DNA of 64,000 nucleotides from Pelagibacterales bacterium SAG-MED22 (GTDB lineage Bacteria > Pseudomonadota > Alphaproteobacteria > Pelagibacterales > Pelagibacteraceae), in the NCBI GenBank assembly GCA_014653985.1, contig JACWDT010000001.1:124001-188000 (forward strand). Reading direction: 5' to 3'. Position numbers and translations under genes: made by a program. Each line of letters opens with the position of its first letter. Position 1 is the first letter of the stretch. A model generated the notes under the pieces. That model was not told where the DNA came from and did no database searches. It saw only the letters and a program-made list of their open reading frames with translations. Shown in pieces: positions 52,566 through 63,051 of this stretch.

Positions 52566-52681
52566 TAAGTAATTTATCAAGGTTTTTATTCATTTTTTCC
52601 AGAAATCGTTGATATTCAATACTTATTCGTCAATAACAAGAGGTATCTTGTAAATAAATCAATCACCTATAAGTTTAGTTA

Positions 52682-54553
52682 ATGGAAAATGATTTAGCAT
52701 TTGATGTAGTAGTAATCGGTGGTGGACATGCAGGCTGTGAAGCTGCAACAGCTTCTGCACGTTTAGGAGTTAACACTGCTCTATTTACCCATAAGATTGA
52801 AACAATTGGTGAGATGTCTTGTAATCCAGCTATTGGTGGATTAGGCAAAGGTCATTTAGTAAAAGAGATAGATGCTCTTGATGGTGTTATGGGAGAGATT
52901 GCTGATAAGTCAGGAATTCAATTTAGATTGTTAAATAGAAGTAGAGGCCCTGCTGTTCGCGGACCAAGAACACAGTCAGATAGATCCTTGTATCGAAAAT
53001 ATATGCAAGAAAAACTTGCAAACTACTGTAATTTAACGATTTTTTCAGATCCCGTTATTAAGTTTATTTTTAATAAAAACATTATAAGTGGTTTTAAAAC
53101 TAAAAAAGGTAAAAAAGTTACATGTAGTAAGTTAATACTAACAACGGGCACTTTTTTAAATGGTTTGATACATATAGGTGATGAAAGAACACCGGCTGGC
53201 AGATATGATGAGAAACCTTCCACAGGTTTGAGTGAACAATTACAAAAATACGAATTCAAAATTGGAAGATTAAAAACTGGAACACCTCCTCGATTAGATT
53301 CAAGAACTATAAATTATAAAAATTTAGAAGAGCAGTTTGCAGATGATGATCCTTATTTTTTTTCCTTTTTAACTAAAAAAAATGTAAACAAACAAGTATC
53401 ATGTAGGATGACATACACTAACCACAAGGTACATAGAATTATAGAAAAAAATTTATCGAAGAGCGCAATGTACTCCGGTAGCATAAAAGGAGTTGGACCA
53501 AGATACTGTCCATCTATAGAGGATAAAATAGTAAAATTCTCGGATAAAGCAAGACATCAGATATTTTTGGAGCCAGAAGGGCTAAACGACCATACAATTT
53601 ATCCAAATGGTATCTCTACATCACTTCCAAGCGAAGTTCAGCAAGAAATATGTAATAATATCAATGGTTTAGAGAATGTAAAAATTATTAGACCTGGGTA
53701 TGCTATAGAATATGACTATGTAGATCCTAGAGAGCTCTTTCTTACCCTAGAGACTAAAAAAATTAATAATCTTTATCTAGCTGGTCAAATAAATGGAACC
53801 ACTGGTTATGAGGAAGCTGCATCCCAAGGACTTATTGCTGGAATAAATGCTGCATTATCTGTCAAGGGACAAGAACCATTTATATTAGATAGATCTGATG
53901 CATACATAGGAGTAATGATTGATGATTTAGTAACCAAAGGCGTTGCTGAACCCTATAGAATGTTTACTTCTAGGGCAGAATACAGATTAAGCTTGAGAGC
54001 TGATAATGCTGATCAAAGATTAACTGATAAAGGCATTGAAATTGGATTAATCGGAAATCAAAGAAAGCAGATATATTTAGATAAATCTCAAAAATTAAAG
54101 AATATTTCTAATAAAATGTTTAAATCCCACATTTCTCCAAATAAAGCCCAAAGTTATGGTATAAAGATAGCCAAAGATGGAATTCTTAGGTCTTCGAATG
54201 AAATTTTATCCCAAAAAGGTGTTGATATGCTTAAAATAAGAGAAATTTGGAGTGATATACCCTATTATAACAACGAAATTGATGAGCAGATAGAAATAAA
54301 TGCACATTATAGAGGTTATTTAAAAAAGCAAAAGGCTGACATTCTCGCATTTAAAAGAGATGAAAACCTAATTATCCCAGAAAAAATTGATTATGACAAG
54401 CTTTCAGGACTATCAAATGAGGTAAAGGCAAAATTTAGAGAAATCAAACCTAAAACTATGGGTCAGGCCTTAAGAATTGATGGTATTACTCCTGCAGCTG
54501 TATATATTTTGTTGTCACATGTAAAAAGAAAGTCTATTAAGCATATAGCTTAA
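52682..54553 (+). CDS. mnmG: tRNA uridine-5-carboxymethylaminomethyl modification enzyme MnmG (GidA)
   Basis: FAD-dependent partner of MnmE, 623 residues. The FAD-binding site is [19 protein letters not shown]; further motifs are [45 protein letters not shown], and the C-terminal [18 protein letters not shown]. The 116-bp gap before it contains a 16-bp ACAAGA-GGTA-TCTTGT inverted repeat (52636-52651). The stop overlaps the rsmG start by one base. Confidence 0.98.
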   Translation: MENDLAFDVVVIGGGHAGCEAATASARLGVNTALFTHKIETIGEMSCNPAIGGLGKGHLVKEIDALDGVMGEIADKSGIQFRLLNRSRGPAVRGPRTQSDRSLYRKYMQEKLANYCNLTIFSDPVIKFIFNKNIISGFKTKKGKKVTCSKLILTTGTFLNGLIHIGDERTPAGRYDEKPSTGLSEQLQKYEFKIGRLKTGTPPRLDSRTINYKNLEEQFADDDPYFFSFLTKKNVNKQVSCRMTYTNHKVHRIIEKNLSKSAMYSGSIKGVGPRYCPSIEDKIVKFSDKARHQIFLEPEGLNDHTIYPNGISTSLPSEVQQEICNNINGLENVKIIRPGYAIEYDYVDPRELFLTLETKKINNLYLAGQINGTTGYEEAASQGLIAGINAALSVKGQEPFILDRSDAYIGVMIDDLVTKGVAEPYRMFTSRAEYRLSLRADNADQRLTDKGIEIGLIGNQRKQIYLDKSQKLKNISNKMFKSHISPNKAQSYGIKIAKDGILRSSNEILSQKGVDMLKIREIWSDIPYYNNEIDEQIEINAHYRGYLKKQKADILAFKRDENLIIPEKIDYDKLSGLSNEVKAKFREIKPKTMGQALRIDGITPAAVYILLSHVKRKSIKHIA

Positions 54554-55209
54554 TGGATCAAGAAATTATAAATTCTTACTCAAAACTTTTAGGACTAAAT
54601 GTTTCACGTGAAACATTTTCAGACTTCGAAAGCTATATATCAATGATCTTAGAAAAAAATGAAAAAATCAACTTAATTAGCAATAAATTTAATGAAAAAA
54701 ACGATATAATTGAGCGTCATATTATTGATTCCGCGCAAATTATTGATATTGTTGACTTTAATAGTAATACAACTACAGATATAGGCTCAGGAAGTGGTAT
54801 GCCAGGTATAATCATAGCAATTTTACTTAAAAGTCTAAAAAAGGATATCAAGGTTAAGCTTTATGAAAAAAGCTACCATAAAAGCCATTTTCTTAGGGAT
54901 GTATCTAAAAAATTAAATCTAAAAACAGAAATAATACAAAAAAATATTTTTGAAGAAAAAAAATTAGAAACAGGAACAATAATGTCTAGAGCGTTTAAAC
55001 CGATGCCAGTAATTTTGGATTTAGTGAATGAAAATTTTTCTAATTTTTCAAACATAATTTTTTTTATGGGCAAGAGTGGAAGAGAAATTTTTCAAAATAC
55101 TTTAAAGGATTGGGATTTAGATTATTCTGAAAAAAAAAGTCTAACTAATGAAGAGTCATTTCTAGTTAATGTAAAAAAAATTAAAAAAAAAATAAAAAAA
55201 CAAAATTAA
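54553..55209 (+). CDS. rsmG: 16S rRNA (guanine-527-N7) methyltransferase RsmG (GidB)
   Basis: A 218-residue SAM-dependent methyltransferase. Motif I is TDIGSGSGMPGIIIAI (about residues 75-90), preceded by IERHIIDSAQIIDI, and followed by TIMSRAFKPMPVILDLV. The N-terminal NVSRETFSDF is encoded by a perfect parS site, so those residues are constrained by centromere function as well. The end is lysine-rich. Confidence 0.96.
   Translation: MDQEIINSYSKLLGLNVSRETFSDFESYISMILEKNEKINLISNKFNEKNDIIERHIIDSAQIIDIVDFNSNTTTDIGSGSGMPGIIIAILLKSLKKDIKVKLYEKSYHKSHFLRDVSKKLNLKTEIIQKNIFEEKKLETGTIMSRAFKPMPVILDLVNENFSNFSNIIFFMGKSGREIFQNTLKDWDLDYSEKKSLTNEESFLVNVKKIKKKIKKQN
54597..54618. promoter_or_regulatory. parS centromere site inside rsmG
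   Basis: The canonical 16-bp ParB site TGTTTCACGTGAAACA at 54600-54615 is perfect, and the symmetry extends to 22 bp (AAAT...ATTT). It lies inside the coding sequence of rsmG, 0.6 kb before parA and 7.2 kb from oriC. ParB would nucleate here and spread, with ParA driving segregation. Confidence 0.97.
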
Positions 55210-55217
55210 AAAATTAA

Positions 55218-56012
55218 ATGCAAATTATTTCAGTCATAAATCAAAAGGGTGGGGTTGGTAAAACAACTTCAGCAATTAACTTAGCAGCAGGTTTATCTCA
55301 ACAAGATAAGAAAATTCTAGTTTTAGACTTAGACCCACAGGGAAATGCAACTACTGGCCTTGGATTGCCCAATATGGAAAATTCTTCAGAGACAATTTAC
55401 GGGGTTCTTAATGGTACTAAAGAAATAAGCGATGTGATCAAAAAAACGCAGTTTGAAAATCTTGATATAATAACTTCTAACGTAGATTTATCTGGTCTTG
55501 AAGTGGAGACTGCTGATGATAGTAACAGAGCTTTCTTGTTAAAAGTAAAATTAATAGCGTATTTAAACAATTCTGGAGGTACATACGATTATATATTGAT
55601 AGATTGTCCACCATCTCTTAGTTTATTGACTGTAATGGCACTCGTAAGCTCAAACTCACTTCTAGTCCCCCTACAAACAGAATTTTTTGCTTTAGAGGGC
55701 CTAACTCAGTTAATGAAAACAATTGAAAGAATAAAAGTCAGTCTTAACCCTGAGTTGAGTATTAGAGGTATACTGTTAACAATGTATGATAAAAGAAATA
55801 AGCTTACCTCTCAAGTTGAGAAGGAGGCTAGAGATTATTTTAATGAAAAAGTTTATTCAACAGTAATTCCTAGAAACGTTAGATTGTCAGAGGCACCCTC
55901 ACATGGTATGCCTGTTTTGATATATGATAAAACCTGTCCAGGTAGTAAAGCATATTTTAGTTTTACAGATGAATTTTTAAATCAAGAGAAAACAATGGGT
56001 AGTGCTGCTTAA
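55218..56012 (+). CDS. parA: Chromosome-partitioning ATPase ParA (Soj)
   Basis: A 264-residue deviant-Walker ATPase that moves ParB-parS complexes. The motif VINQKGGVGKTTSAINLAAG (signature Lys and P-loop), LVLDLDPQGNATTGLG, and LIDCPPSLSLLTV are present. The N terminus begins straight at the Walker region, as in chromosomal Soj proteins without a DNA-binding domain. Coupled to parB by a one-base overlap. Confidence 0.98.
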   Translation: MQIISVINQKGGVGKTTSAINLAAGLSQQDKKILVLDLDPQGNATTGLGLPNMENSSETIYGVLNGTKEISDVIKKTQFENLDIITSNVDLSGLEVETADDSNRAFLLKVKLIAYLNNSGGTYDYILIDCPPSLSLLTVMALVSSNSLLVPLQTEFFALEGLTQLMKTIERIKVSLNPELSIRGILLTMYDKRNKLTSQVEKEARDYFNEKVYSTVIPRNVRLSEAPSHGMPVLIYDKTCPGSKAYFSFTDEFLNQEKTMGSAA

Positions 56013-56860
56013 TGGATTCTAATAAAATAAAAAAAGGACTTGGTAGAGGCCTATCATCACTAATAGGAGAAACTAAAGTTGAGATCCAAAAAAATAGGCT
56101 AGGTGTTAGTGATCTTATACCCAACAAATATCAACCAAGAAAAATATTTGATGAAGAAAATTTAAACGAACTTGCAAATTCAATTAGAGAAAGAGGAATT
56201 TTGCAACCAATTATTGTTCGTAAATCAAACAAAGATCAATCAAAATTTGAAATAATTGCTGGAGAAAGAAGGTGGCTTGCAGCTCAAAAAGTAGGGCTTC
56301 ATGATGTTCCGGTAATTATAACTGAAGCAGATGATTTAAAATCGTTAGAATTCGCAATTGTTGAAAATGTACAAAGGCATGATTTAAACCCTTTAGAAGA
56401 AGCACAAGGATATAAAAAATTAATAGACGAATTTTCTTATGACCAAGAAAAAGTTTCTAAATTTATAGGCAAAAGTCGCAGCTATATTGCTAACGCACTT
56501 AGACTTTTATCTCTTCCTAATGAGGTAGTTGAACTGATAGAAAACCAAAAATTGTCAGCCGGTCATGCGAAAATTTTAGTTGGGTTAGAAAATGCTAGTT
56601 TTGTAGCTAGCAAAATAATTGAAAATAAGCTCTCAGTTAGACAAGCTGAAAATTTTGTAAAATTATTTAAAAATAAAAAACAAAAGCCAAGTAATTCAAA
56701 GGATGCAAATATTATGCACTTAGAAGTGTCAATAGTAAATAAAGTTGGTTTAAATGTTGAGATTAAAAATAAAAAAAATAATAAAGGTAAGATAATATTT
56801 GAATATAAGGACTTAGATCAACTAAATAAAATTATAGATATAATTAAGCTAAATTATTAA
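56012..56860 (+). CDS. parB: Chromosome-partitioning protein ParB
   Basis: A 282-residue ParB CTPase/DNA-binding protein. The N terminus KKGLGRGLSSLIGE is the ParA-interacting segment; PNKYQPRKIFDEENLNELA and the GERRWLAAQKVGL (the CTP-binding GERR motif) follow; the helix-turn-helix lies in VSKFIGKSRSYIANALRLL; a C-terminal dimerisation region ends the protein. It binds the parS site in rsmG. Ends in a 17-base convergent overlap with holA. Confidence 0.98.
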   Translation: MDSNKIKKGLGRGLSSLIGETKVEIQKNRLGVSDLIPNKYQPRKIFDEENLNELANSIRERGILQPIIVRKSNKDQSKFEIIAGERRWLAAQKVGLHDVPVIITEADDLKSLEFAIVENVQRHDLNPLEEAQGYKKLIDEFSYDQEKVSKFIGKSRSYIANALRLLSLPNEVVELIENQKLSAGHAKILVGLENASFVASKIIENKLSVRQAENFVKLFKNKKQKPSNSKDANIMHLEVSIVNKVGLNVEIKNKKNNKGKIIFEYKDLDQLNKIIDIIKLNY

Positions 56861-57842
56861 TTCCGTCAGAAGCCTGTTCTAGTATAAAATCAGTAACTAA
56901 ATTTATTGGATTATTAATATTTTGCTTAATTAACAGTTCGAGTTCATTTACTTTATAAATTAACAATTTTGTATCACCTGGAGGCAATCTAAAAACTTGT
57001 TTTTTTGTAATTTCTTTATCTTTCCAAAAAATTGGTGGCTTGGCAGACGATATAGTTAAATCTATATTTTTGTTATTTTGGAAATTTTCTGAAAGTACTA
57101 ATATTTTTTTTAACTTAGCTAAAAATATTCGTGTTATTAATATACAGTCTTCAGAAGCAAAATTACTCTCGTTTAAAATATTAAGTGTTTTCTTTTTGTT
57201 TTTAACCAAGCAATTATCCACGAGCTCAGATATGCTTTGATTTTCAGACAAATTGGTCAATTTAGCAATGTCGTTTGAATTAATTTTTTTTCCTCTTGCA
57301 CAAAACAATTCAATTTTATGTAACTCATTTAATAAGTTTTCTCTATCCCCAGCAGATCTACCAACAATCAGATTAATATCTGTTGTGGCTAATGAAATTT
57401 TTTTTACTCTAAAGAAATTAGAAGCTAATTTTAAGAGTGTTTGATTGTTGTCTGGATAAAAAGGAATACAAACGAGTGATTTATTTTTTTCAAATTCTGA
57501 TCTTAATTTAGATTTTTTTTCTAAATTATCTGCAATAATAAAAATAGTTATGTTATCTATGATTTTAGAAACAATGTTTTCAAGGACTTTAAGCAATTTA
57601 TCAGTTGCTCTTTTTATAATAATTATTTTTTTTTCTTCAAAAAGAGTTTTAGAGTTTATTTTGCTTAAAAAAATTTCAGGATTTTCTAGAATCTCCCTTT
57701 CTTCATAGTTAAAAATATCACCTTTGTCTTTTTTTAAATTTTCAATAACTTCTTTTTTAAGACCTTCATTTTTACCGTATAATAAAATTATTCTATTTAA
57801 ATTAAAGTTTATCTTTTGAGTTTCAAAATGTTTACAAATCAT
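56844..57842 (-). CDS. holA: DNA polymerase III delta subunit HolA
   Basis: Clamp-loader wrench subunit, 332 residues. Family pattern is weak but visible: ILLYGKNEGLKKEVIENLKK (degenerate P-loop region), KIIIIKRATDKLLKVLE, LVCIPFYPDNNQTLLKLAS, and GRSAGDRENLLNELHKIELF (about residues 170-189). The gene follows lptE with 11-base overlap, the arrangement leuS-lptE-holA common in Proteobacteria. Confidence 0.92.
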   Translation of the reverse strand: MICKHFETQKINFNLNRIILLYGKNEGLKKEVIENLKKDKGDIFNYEEREILENPEIFLSKINSKTLFEEKKIIIIKRATDKLLKVLENIVSKIIDNITIFIIADNLEKKSKLRSEFEKNKSLVCIPFYPDNNQTLLKLASNFFRVKKISLATTDINLIVGRSAGDRENLLNELHKIELFCARGKKINSNDIAKLTNLSENQSISELVDNCLVKNKKKTLNILNESNFASEDCILITRIFLAKLKKILVLSENFQNNKNIDLTISSAKPPIFWKDKEITKKQVFRLPPGDTKLLIYKVNELELLIKQNINNPINLVTDFILEQASDGINNLA

Positions 57843-58293
57843 TGAGTCTATATAATTGCAACATTAGTTTTTGATAATTAATGTTTGCAACATTTCTTCT
57901 TAGTTTTTTTTCATAATTTCTTTCTTCAAAATCATCATCAAAATTTTTAATTTTATACTCTTCATTAAAAATATAATTTTTTTTACTTTCATTCCAACTA
58001 ATTATAAAATTAGTTGTTGTTATAATCTTATAATCTTCAACCTTACCAGTAAGATTTTTGGACAAAGCTTCTTTTTCATAAATTGAATTAATACTTATCT
58101 TAATTAGCCCCTCATTTTCATTTTTATGAATTTTTAATTTAGATATTAAAACTTGGTTAATTTCTCTATCCCCTTCATGACTTATGACTTCAATATTTAA
58201 TTTTTTGTTGTCCATTGTTGAAAGCATTGGAGAATATCCACAGCTGGTTACCAAAAATAAAAAAGCTATTTTTATTAAATTTTTTTTAATCAT
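57832..58293 (-). CDS. lptE: LPS-assembly lipoprotein LptE
   Basis: Outer-membrane partner of LptD in lipopolysaccharide insertion. The 153-residue protein has a lipoprotein signal with lipobox LVTSCGYSP (Cys at about residue 18). LptE sequences are very divergent; the start GYSPML is typical, and the beta-alpha region TTNFIISW follows. The position between leuS and holA gives most of the support. Confidence 0.85.
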   Translation of the reverse strand: MIKKNLIKIAFLFLVTSCGYSPMLSTMDNKKLNIEVISHEGDREINQVLISKLKIHKNENEGLIKISINSIYEKEALSKNLTGKVEDYKIITTTNFIISWNESKKNYIFNEEYKIKNFDDDFEERNYEKKLRRNVANINYQKLMLQLYRLNDL

Positions 58294-58300
58294 TTAAAAT

Positions 58301-60835
58301 TTAGACTAATATATTTATCAACTTGTTGGGAATAAATATTTTTTTTACAATCTTTTTATCCCTAAAATGTTTACTAATTTTTTCTTCCTTTAAAATTTTT
58401 TCAAATAGCTCAACTTGGTCCAGATTTCTTTTAGACTCAATTAAACCCTTTTTTTTACCATTAACCTGGATGACATATAGAATTATATCCTCAACTATTA
58501 GTTTTTCATCATACTTGGGCCATTCTACAACTTCACAGTTAATTTTCTTTAAACATTCGTTAGAGAGATGGGGAATTATAGGAACCATTGTTATTAGTAT
58601 TTTACTAAAATTTTCTATTAAGGTTTTTTTAGTATAATTTTTATCTATTTCTTTAGAGAAAAAATTTTGCATTTCATGTAAATTTGCAATTAAAATATTA
58701 TAACTAAAGTTATTAAGACTATCTGTCATTTTTTTTAAAAATTTATTTGTAAATTTAGCTATATTCATATCGGCATCATTTTGGTGGTTTTGGTAAATTT
58801 CATGAACAACTTTTTCATTTAAAGTCCATAGTTTTTGAATAAATTTATAAGATGAGGCAATTCCATCATCAGACCATTGCACATCTTTTTCTGGGGGACT
58901 ATCTGATAAAATAAACAATCTTGCAGAATCAGCTCCATACATTTCAATTATTTTTTCTGGATCAACTGTATTTTTTTTAGATTTCGACATTGACTCTGAT
59001 GGGCCAATCTTTATTTCCTCAGATAAGTTATTTTTCAAAACTTTTTTTCCATTTTTAACCTCAATATCGTCTGGACTTATCCAATTGTTATTTTTATCTT
59101 TATAGGTCTCGTGACAAACCATGCCTTGTGTGAATAGCCCATCAAATGGCTCAAGAATATTAAAATTAGAATTTTGATAAGAAATGGCTTGCATAAAAAA
59201 TCTTGAATAAAGTAGATGCAAAATTGCATGTTCAACACCCCCAATATATTGGTCAACTGGCATCCAATAATCGATTTCATCTTTATCAAATCCATAATCT
59301 TTATTATTTGGAGAGCAAAATCTTAGATAATACCAAGACGAACAAACAAAAGTATCTAACGTATCAGTTTCCCTGAAAAATCTTTCTCCATCAATCTCTA
59401 CTTCTCTCCAGTTCTTTTGGTGATCTAAGGGATTACCTCTTACATTCAAGTTAATTTTTTCCGGAAGTTTTACAGGAAGATTTTCTTTTGGGACAGGATG
59501 AGCATTCCCTTTTTCATCATATAAAACTGGTATTGGACAGCCCCAGTATCTTTGTCTTGATACACCCCAGTCTTTTAATCTAAAATTTATTTTTTTTTTA
59601 CCTATACCTTTTTTTTCCAAGATTTTTATTGTTTCTAGAACAGAATTATCAGGGGCACTAAGTCCATTTAAAAAATCAGAATTAATAACAATACCTGGAC
59701 CTGGATAAGCTTCATGGTTTACTTTAAAAGTTTCATCTTGATCATTAGGTCTAACAACAGTTTTTATTTCAAGATTATATTTTTTTGCAAAATCATAATC
59801 TCTCTGATCATGTGCTGGACATCCAAATACTGCACCAAATCCGTAGTCCATTAAAACAAAATTTGCAAAATAAACTGGAACTTTTTGTTTAGGATTTAAC
59901 GGATTTACTGCCACAAGATCAGTTTTGAAACCAATTTTTTCTCCAACTGCAATTGCTTCTTCTGTAGTTCCGGTTTTGGAACACTCTTCTTTGAATTTTA
60001 TAAAATCTTTGTCGTCTTTGTAAAAATTAGAAACTTCATGATCAATTGATAAAGCTAAGAAAGAAAAACCAAACAGAGTATCGGGTCTTGTAGTAAAACA
60101 TTTTATTTTCTCTACTGGTAAATTTCCTTCTGTTCTAAAGTCTATTTCGCATCCAAAGGACTTTCCAATCCAGTTTTTTTGCATTGTTTTAACTTTGTTC
60201 GGCCACTGATATAGACCATCTAATCCATCCAATAGGCTTTGCGAAAATTTAGAAATATTAAAAAACCATTGGCTTAACTTTTTTCTTTCAACTGTAGCCC
60301 CTGACCTCCAGCCCTTGCCATCAATTACTTGTTCATTAGCAAGTACAGTTTCATCAACTGGATCCCAGTTAACATAATTCTCTTTTCTGTAAACTAATTT
60401 TTTTTCTAGTAATTCTAAAAAAAAAAGCTGTTGGTGTTTATAATATTCCTCAGAGGCGGTAGAAATTTCTCTATCCCAATCAATGGATAACCCAAGTTTC
60501 TTGAGCTGTGCTTTCATATTTTTTATATTACTTTCAGTCCATGATTTTGGATCAAGATTATTTTGCCGAGCGGCATTTTCTGCTGGCATTCCAAAAGAGT
60601 CCCAACCCATTGGATGTAAAACGTTATATCCTTGAAGAGATTTATATCTAGCTAAGACATCTCCAATTGTATAATTACGCACATGGCCCATATGAATTTT
60701 TCCAGATGGATATGGAAACATCTCTAGACAATAAAATTTTTTTTTACTTTTATCTAATTTGGTTGAAAATATTTTTTTTTCTTCCCAATATTTTTGCCAC
60801 TTTTCTTCAACAGATTTAAAATTATATCTTTCCAC
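58301..60835 (-). CDS. leuS: Leucyl-tRNA synthetase LeuS
   Basis: Class I synthetase, 844 residues. HIGH-type motif is [20 protein letters not shown] (about residues 42-61); the CP1 editing domain includes [21 protein letters not shown] appears as [14 protein letters not shown] near residue 618; [11 protein letters not shown] is also typical. The C-terminal region is intact to [13 protein letters not shown]. Ends seven bases before lptE. Confidence 0.98.
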   Translation of the reverse strand: MERYNFKSVEEKWQKYWEEKKIFSTKLDKSKKKFYCLEMFPYPSGKIHMGHVRNYTIGDVLARYKSLQGYNVLHPMGWDSFGMPAENAARQNNLDPKSWTESNIKNMKAQLKKLGLSIDWDREISTASEEYYKHQQLFFLELLEKKLVYRKENYVNWDPVDETVLANEQVIDGKGWRSGATVERKKLSQWFFNISKFSQSLLDGLDGLYQWPNKVKTMQKNWIGKSFGCEIDFRTEGNLPVEKIKCFTTRPDTLFGFSFLALSIDHEVSNFYKDDKDFIKFKEECSKTGTTEEAIAVGEKIGFKTDLVAVNPLNPKQKVPVYFANFVLMDYGFGAVFGCPAHDQRDYDFAKKYNLEIKTVVRPNDQDETFKVNHEAYPGPGIVINSDFLNGLSAPDNSVLETIKILEKKGIGKKKINFRLKDWGVSRQRYWGCPIPVLYDEKGNAHPVPKENLPVKLPEKINLNVRGNPLDHQKNWREVEIDGERFFRETDTLDTFVCSSWYYLRFCSPNNKDYGFDKDEIDYWMPVDQYIGGVEHAILHLLYSRFFMQAISYQNSNFNILEPFDGLFTQGMVCHETYKDKNNNWISPDDIEVKNGKKVLKNNLSEEIKIGPSESMSKSKKNTVDPEKIIEMYGADSARLFILSDSPPEKDVQWSDDGIASSYKFIQKLWTLNEKVVHEIYQNHQNDADMNIAKFTNKFLKKMTDSLNNFSYNILIANLHEMQNFFSKEIDKNYTKKTLIENFSKILITMVPIIPHLSNECLKKINCEVVEWPKYDEKLIVEDIILYVIQVNGKKKGLIESKRNLDQVELFEKILKEEKISKHFRDKKIVKKIFIPNKLINILV

Positions 60836-60861
60836 AAATCTATTTATTATTTTAAATTAAT

Positions 60862-61419
60862 TTATTGTGCCATTTTCCCAGATAGCTTGTAAGGTTTTTT
60901 ATTTTTTTCATTTATGTTTTTTTCATACACAGCTGCTTTTTTTAAGATTTCTCTTTTAAGTTCAGTCACTAAATTTTGACTTTTTTCTGAAATTACACAC
61001 TTGTTTTGAAGATCACATTCTTTTGTAAAAACTTTTATATCTAATGCATCTGATCTAATTTCATTAGTCAGAAATCGAATAGAAATTTTTATAACTTCAT
61101 TAGAACTTCTATCACTTGAATACCAATCAGTAATAATCACACCACCGCTGTAATTAACAGATGCTAGTGGAATAAAATCAATCGTATCTAAAGACGCTCT
61201 CCATAATTCATTTGAACTAGCAAATTCAAAATTACCGCCCCCTTTATTTCCACCACCTAAATCCGTAATTCTAAATCCTTTACCTTCTTCAAGATTTTTC
61301 TTCACCCGTTCTCTTGGATCAGGTGGATTTTCTCTAGCATCTCCACCAAATTTTGAAAGCTGACAAGAGGCCAACATTAATGAAAATGTTAAGATAATAA
61401 TTGTTTTTAAAAGGCTCAT
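60862..61419 (-). CDS. DUF3576-family lipoprotein
   Basis: About 185 residues from the ATG at 61419 (an upstream ATG at 61437 would put six residues before the signal). The lipobox is LMLASCQLS. DUF3576 features are LWRASLDTIDFIPLASVNYS and GGVIITDWYSS (about residues 90-100), followed by RITVRFLT-like (here KISIRFLTNEIRSDAL). The family is common next to leuS in Alphaproteobacteria and its function is unknown, though an outer-membrane role is likely. Confidence 0.88.
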   Translation of the reverse strand: MSLLKTIIILTFSLMLASCQLSKFGGDARENPPDPRERVKKNLEEGKGFRITDLGGGNKGGGNFEFASSNELWRASLDTIDFIPLASVNYSGGVIITDWYSSDRSSNEVIKISIRFLTNEIRSDALDIKVFTKECDLQNKCVISEKSQNLVTELKREILKKAAVYEKNINEKNKKPYKLSGKMAQ

Positions 61420-61591
61420 ATTTATAGATATTATCAAAATAGTGCTCCTTATATATTATTTCTCTAGAATATTGAAAAATTCTTAGTTTATTGAGTTAAT
61501 AACAGTGTGGTAAAAATACAACACCTAAATGATTATTTTGATAATTTGAGGGATAATCATCAAACCCATATCTAATTTGATAAAAGGTTCA

Positions 61592-61616
61592 TGTTTATTA
61601 TTAATAATTAACATTA
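61592..61616. promoter_or_regulatory. Operator-like near-palindrome upstream of porin 1
   Basis: TGTTTATTATTAATAATTAACATTA; the first 22 bases are a near-perfect palindrome of the form TGTTWATTATTAATAATWAACA with one mismatched pair. The exact reverse complement of these 25 bases occurs upstream of porin 2 (63365-63389). It lies 20-44 bases before the porin 1 ATG, between any promoter and the ribosome-binding site or overlapping the promoter. Confidence 0.6.
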
Positions 61617-61635
61617 AATATAAGGAGTAATTAAT

Positions 61636-62625
61636 ATGAACAAATTAACTAAAATCGGAGTTTCAGCTTTAGCTGGTTCTCTAGTTGCAGTTTCTGCACA
61701 CGCTGGTTCGTTATCAGCTTCAGGATCTGCATCTCTATCATTTGCTGACGGTGACGTTGATGAAGTGGTAGTACCTGCTACTGGATTAACTCCAGAAGGT
61801 AACCAATGGACAATGGGTGACTCAATCACTATGACTGGTTCAGGAGATATGGACAATGGAATGAGTATCAGTGTTTCATTTGAAATTGATAATGACGATG
61901 TAGGTGGTGGAAATGTTTACGATTCACACAGCATGACATTAGACACTAACGGAATGGGAACAATTACGTTCGCAGGTCACGGTGGTGATGGTGCAGTAAG
62001 TGCAATCGATGATAAATCTCCAAACGCTTACGAAGAGTCTTGGGATGGTGTAACTGACGCTGATGAGGAAACTGTTCCAAATGGTTTATCAGCTGACAAC
62101 ATGTTTACTTACAAGTCAGCAGACTTAAGTGGAACTACAGTAACAATTGGATACGTTCCATCAGGTGTTTCTGGAAAAACACCTAAAGATGGTTACATGG
62201 ACTTTTCAGTTGTAAACTCAGATGGATTAATGGATGGTTTAACTGTTGGTCTTGGTATGGGTGAGTCTGAAGAAACTGTTGGTACAACAATTGATACAAC
62301 TGTCCTGTATGCTACATACACGACTGGTGGTTTAACTGTTGGTGCTACAATGTCTGAAGCTGACGGTTCAACTTCAGCTACTACAGTTGACTTTGAAGCA
62401 ATTGGTGTGACTTATGCAATAACTGATGATTTTTCAATTGGTTACAACGTATCTACTTCTGATAAAGGAGATGCAACTATTGACCAAGAGGCATCAGGTA
62501 TCTCAGCATCTTACACTTCAGGTGGGATTACTGTTGGTGGTATGATCAATGACGTAGATAACGTTGGTTTTGATTCTGCTGATGACACTGAAGGTTACGA
62601 GTTCAATATAGCATTTGCATTCTAA
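61636..62625 (+). CDS. Outer-membrane porin (paralogue 1)
   Basis: A 329-residue beta-barrel protein with signal peptide (about residues 1-23, cut after SAHA) and a Phe-ending C terminus (YEFNIAFAF), the signal recognised by the BAM complex. Alternating beta pattern with many Gly/Thr and acidic residues; mature segment GSLSASGSASLSFADGD is shared with the downstream paralogue. Family: Gram-negative general porin. An AAGGAG site precedes the ATG. Codon use is less AT-biased than in neighbours, which suggests high expression. A strong terminator follows. Confidence 0.92.
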   Translation: MNKLTKIGVSALAGSLVAVSAHAGSLSASGSASLSFADGDVDEVVVPATGLTPEGNQWTMGDSITMTGSGDMDNGMSISVSFEIDNDDVGGGNVYDSHSMTLDTNGMGTITFAGHGGDGAVSAIDDKSPNAYEESWDGVTDADEETVPNGLSADNMFTYKSADLSGTTVTIGYVPSGVSGKTPKDGYMDFSVVNSDGLMDGLTVGLGMGESEETVGTTIDTTVLYATYTTGGLTVGATMSEADGSTSATTVDFEAIGVTYAITDDFSIGYNVSTSDKGDATIDQEASGISASYTSGGITVGGMINDVDNVGFDSADDTEGYEFNIAFAF

Positions 62626-62647
62626 TTAATTTTAGAAACAAATTATT

Positions 62648-62680
62648 AAAAAGGGCCCCTTTAAGGGGCCTTTTTTTTAT
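62648..62680 (+). terminator. Rho-independent terminator after porin 1
   Basis: AAAAAGGGCCCCTT (62648-62661) pairs with AAGGGGCCTTTTT (62663-62675) except for one bulged G, and is followed by further T residues. On the opposite strand its A/T-flanked stem could also serve the end of the convergent winged-helix gene, whose stop overlaps it at 62677. Confidence 0.92.
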
Positions 62681-63051
62681 TTTAAATTTAAATGATTTAT
62701 ATCCGAGAATACTTTGTGCTGATTTTTTGCCCAATTTTCTAAAACTTTTTTAGCATTAACAGTAACTTTATAATATTTTTCTCTTTTATCTTTTACATTC
62801 AATTGTTTTTCAAAAAAACCAATTGCAACTCCAATTTTTAAAATATTTTGAACAGTTGATCTACTGATAATTTTAGAAGAAATATTGTAACAAATATCTT
62901 CAAGTGTTGATTTCTGATCTATTTGTGATGCTATGTAAAATGAAATAAGAAGATGAGCTTTTGAATTAAATAAAAAATTTTTAAGAGGATAAGTTTTTAT
63001 TAAGGCTGTTCCGTGTAAATCTTTATAAAGCTCAGAAAAAATTTTTTCCAT
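62677..63051 (-). CDS. Winged-helix (MarR-like) transcriptional regulator candidate
   Basis: A 124-residue protein. Residues about 45-105 fit a winged helix: DQKSTLEDICYNISSKIISR, then STVQNILKIGVAIGFFEKQ (recognition helix) and a wing KDKREKYYKVTVNAKKVL. The N-terminal region is alpha-helical. I find no enzymatic or ligand domain. It sits between two porin genes on the opposite strand, so it may control them, which is inference from context. Convergent with porin 1 and divergent from porin 2. Confidence 0.7.
   Translation of the reverse strand: MEKIFSELYKDLHGTALIKTYPLKNFLFNSKAHLLISFYIASQIDQKSTLEDICYNISSKIISRSTVQNILKIGVAIGFFEKQLNVKDKREKYYKVTVNAKKVLENWAKNQHKVFSDINHLNLK

Noticed and set aside
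52636-52651. ACAAGA-GGTA-TCTTGT hairpin before mnmG considered as a terminator for mnmE
   Set aside because: No T-run follows and the stem is short; mentioned only in the mnmG entry.
61614-61856. 80-codon minus-strand frame opposite the porin 1 start, and a similar one at 63401-63628
   Set aside because: Both mirror the conserved porin N terminus; their similarity to each other follows from the porin duplication. No ribosome site or protein features.
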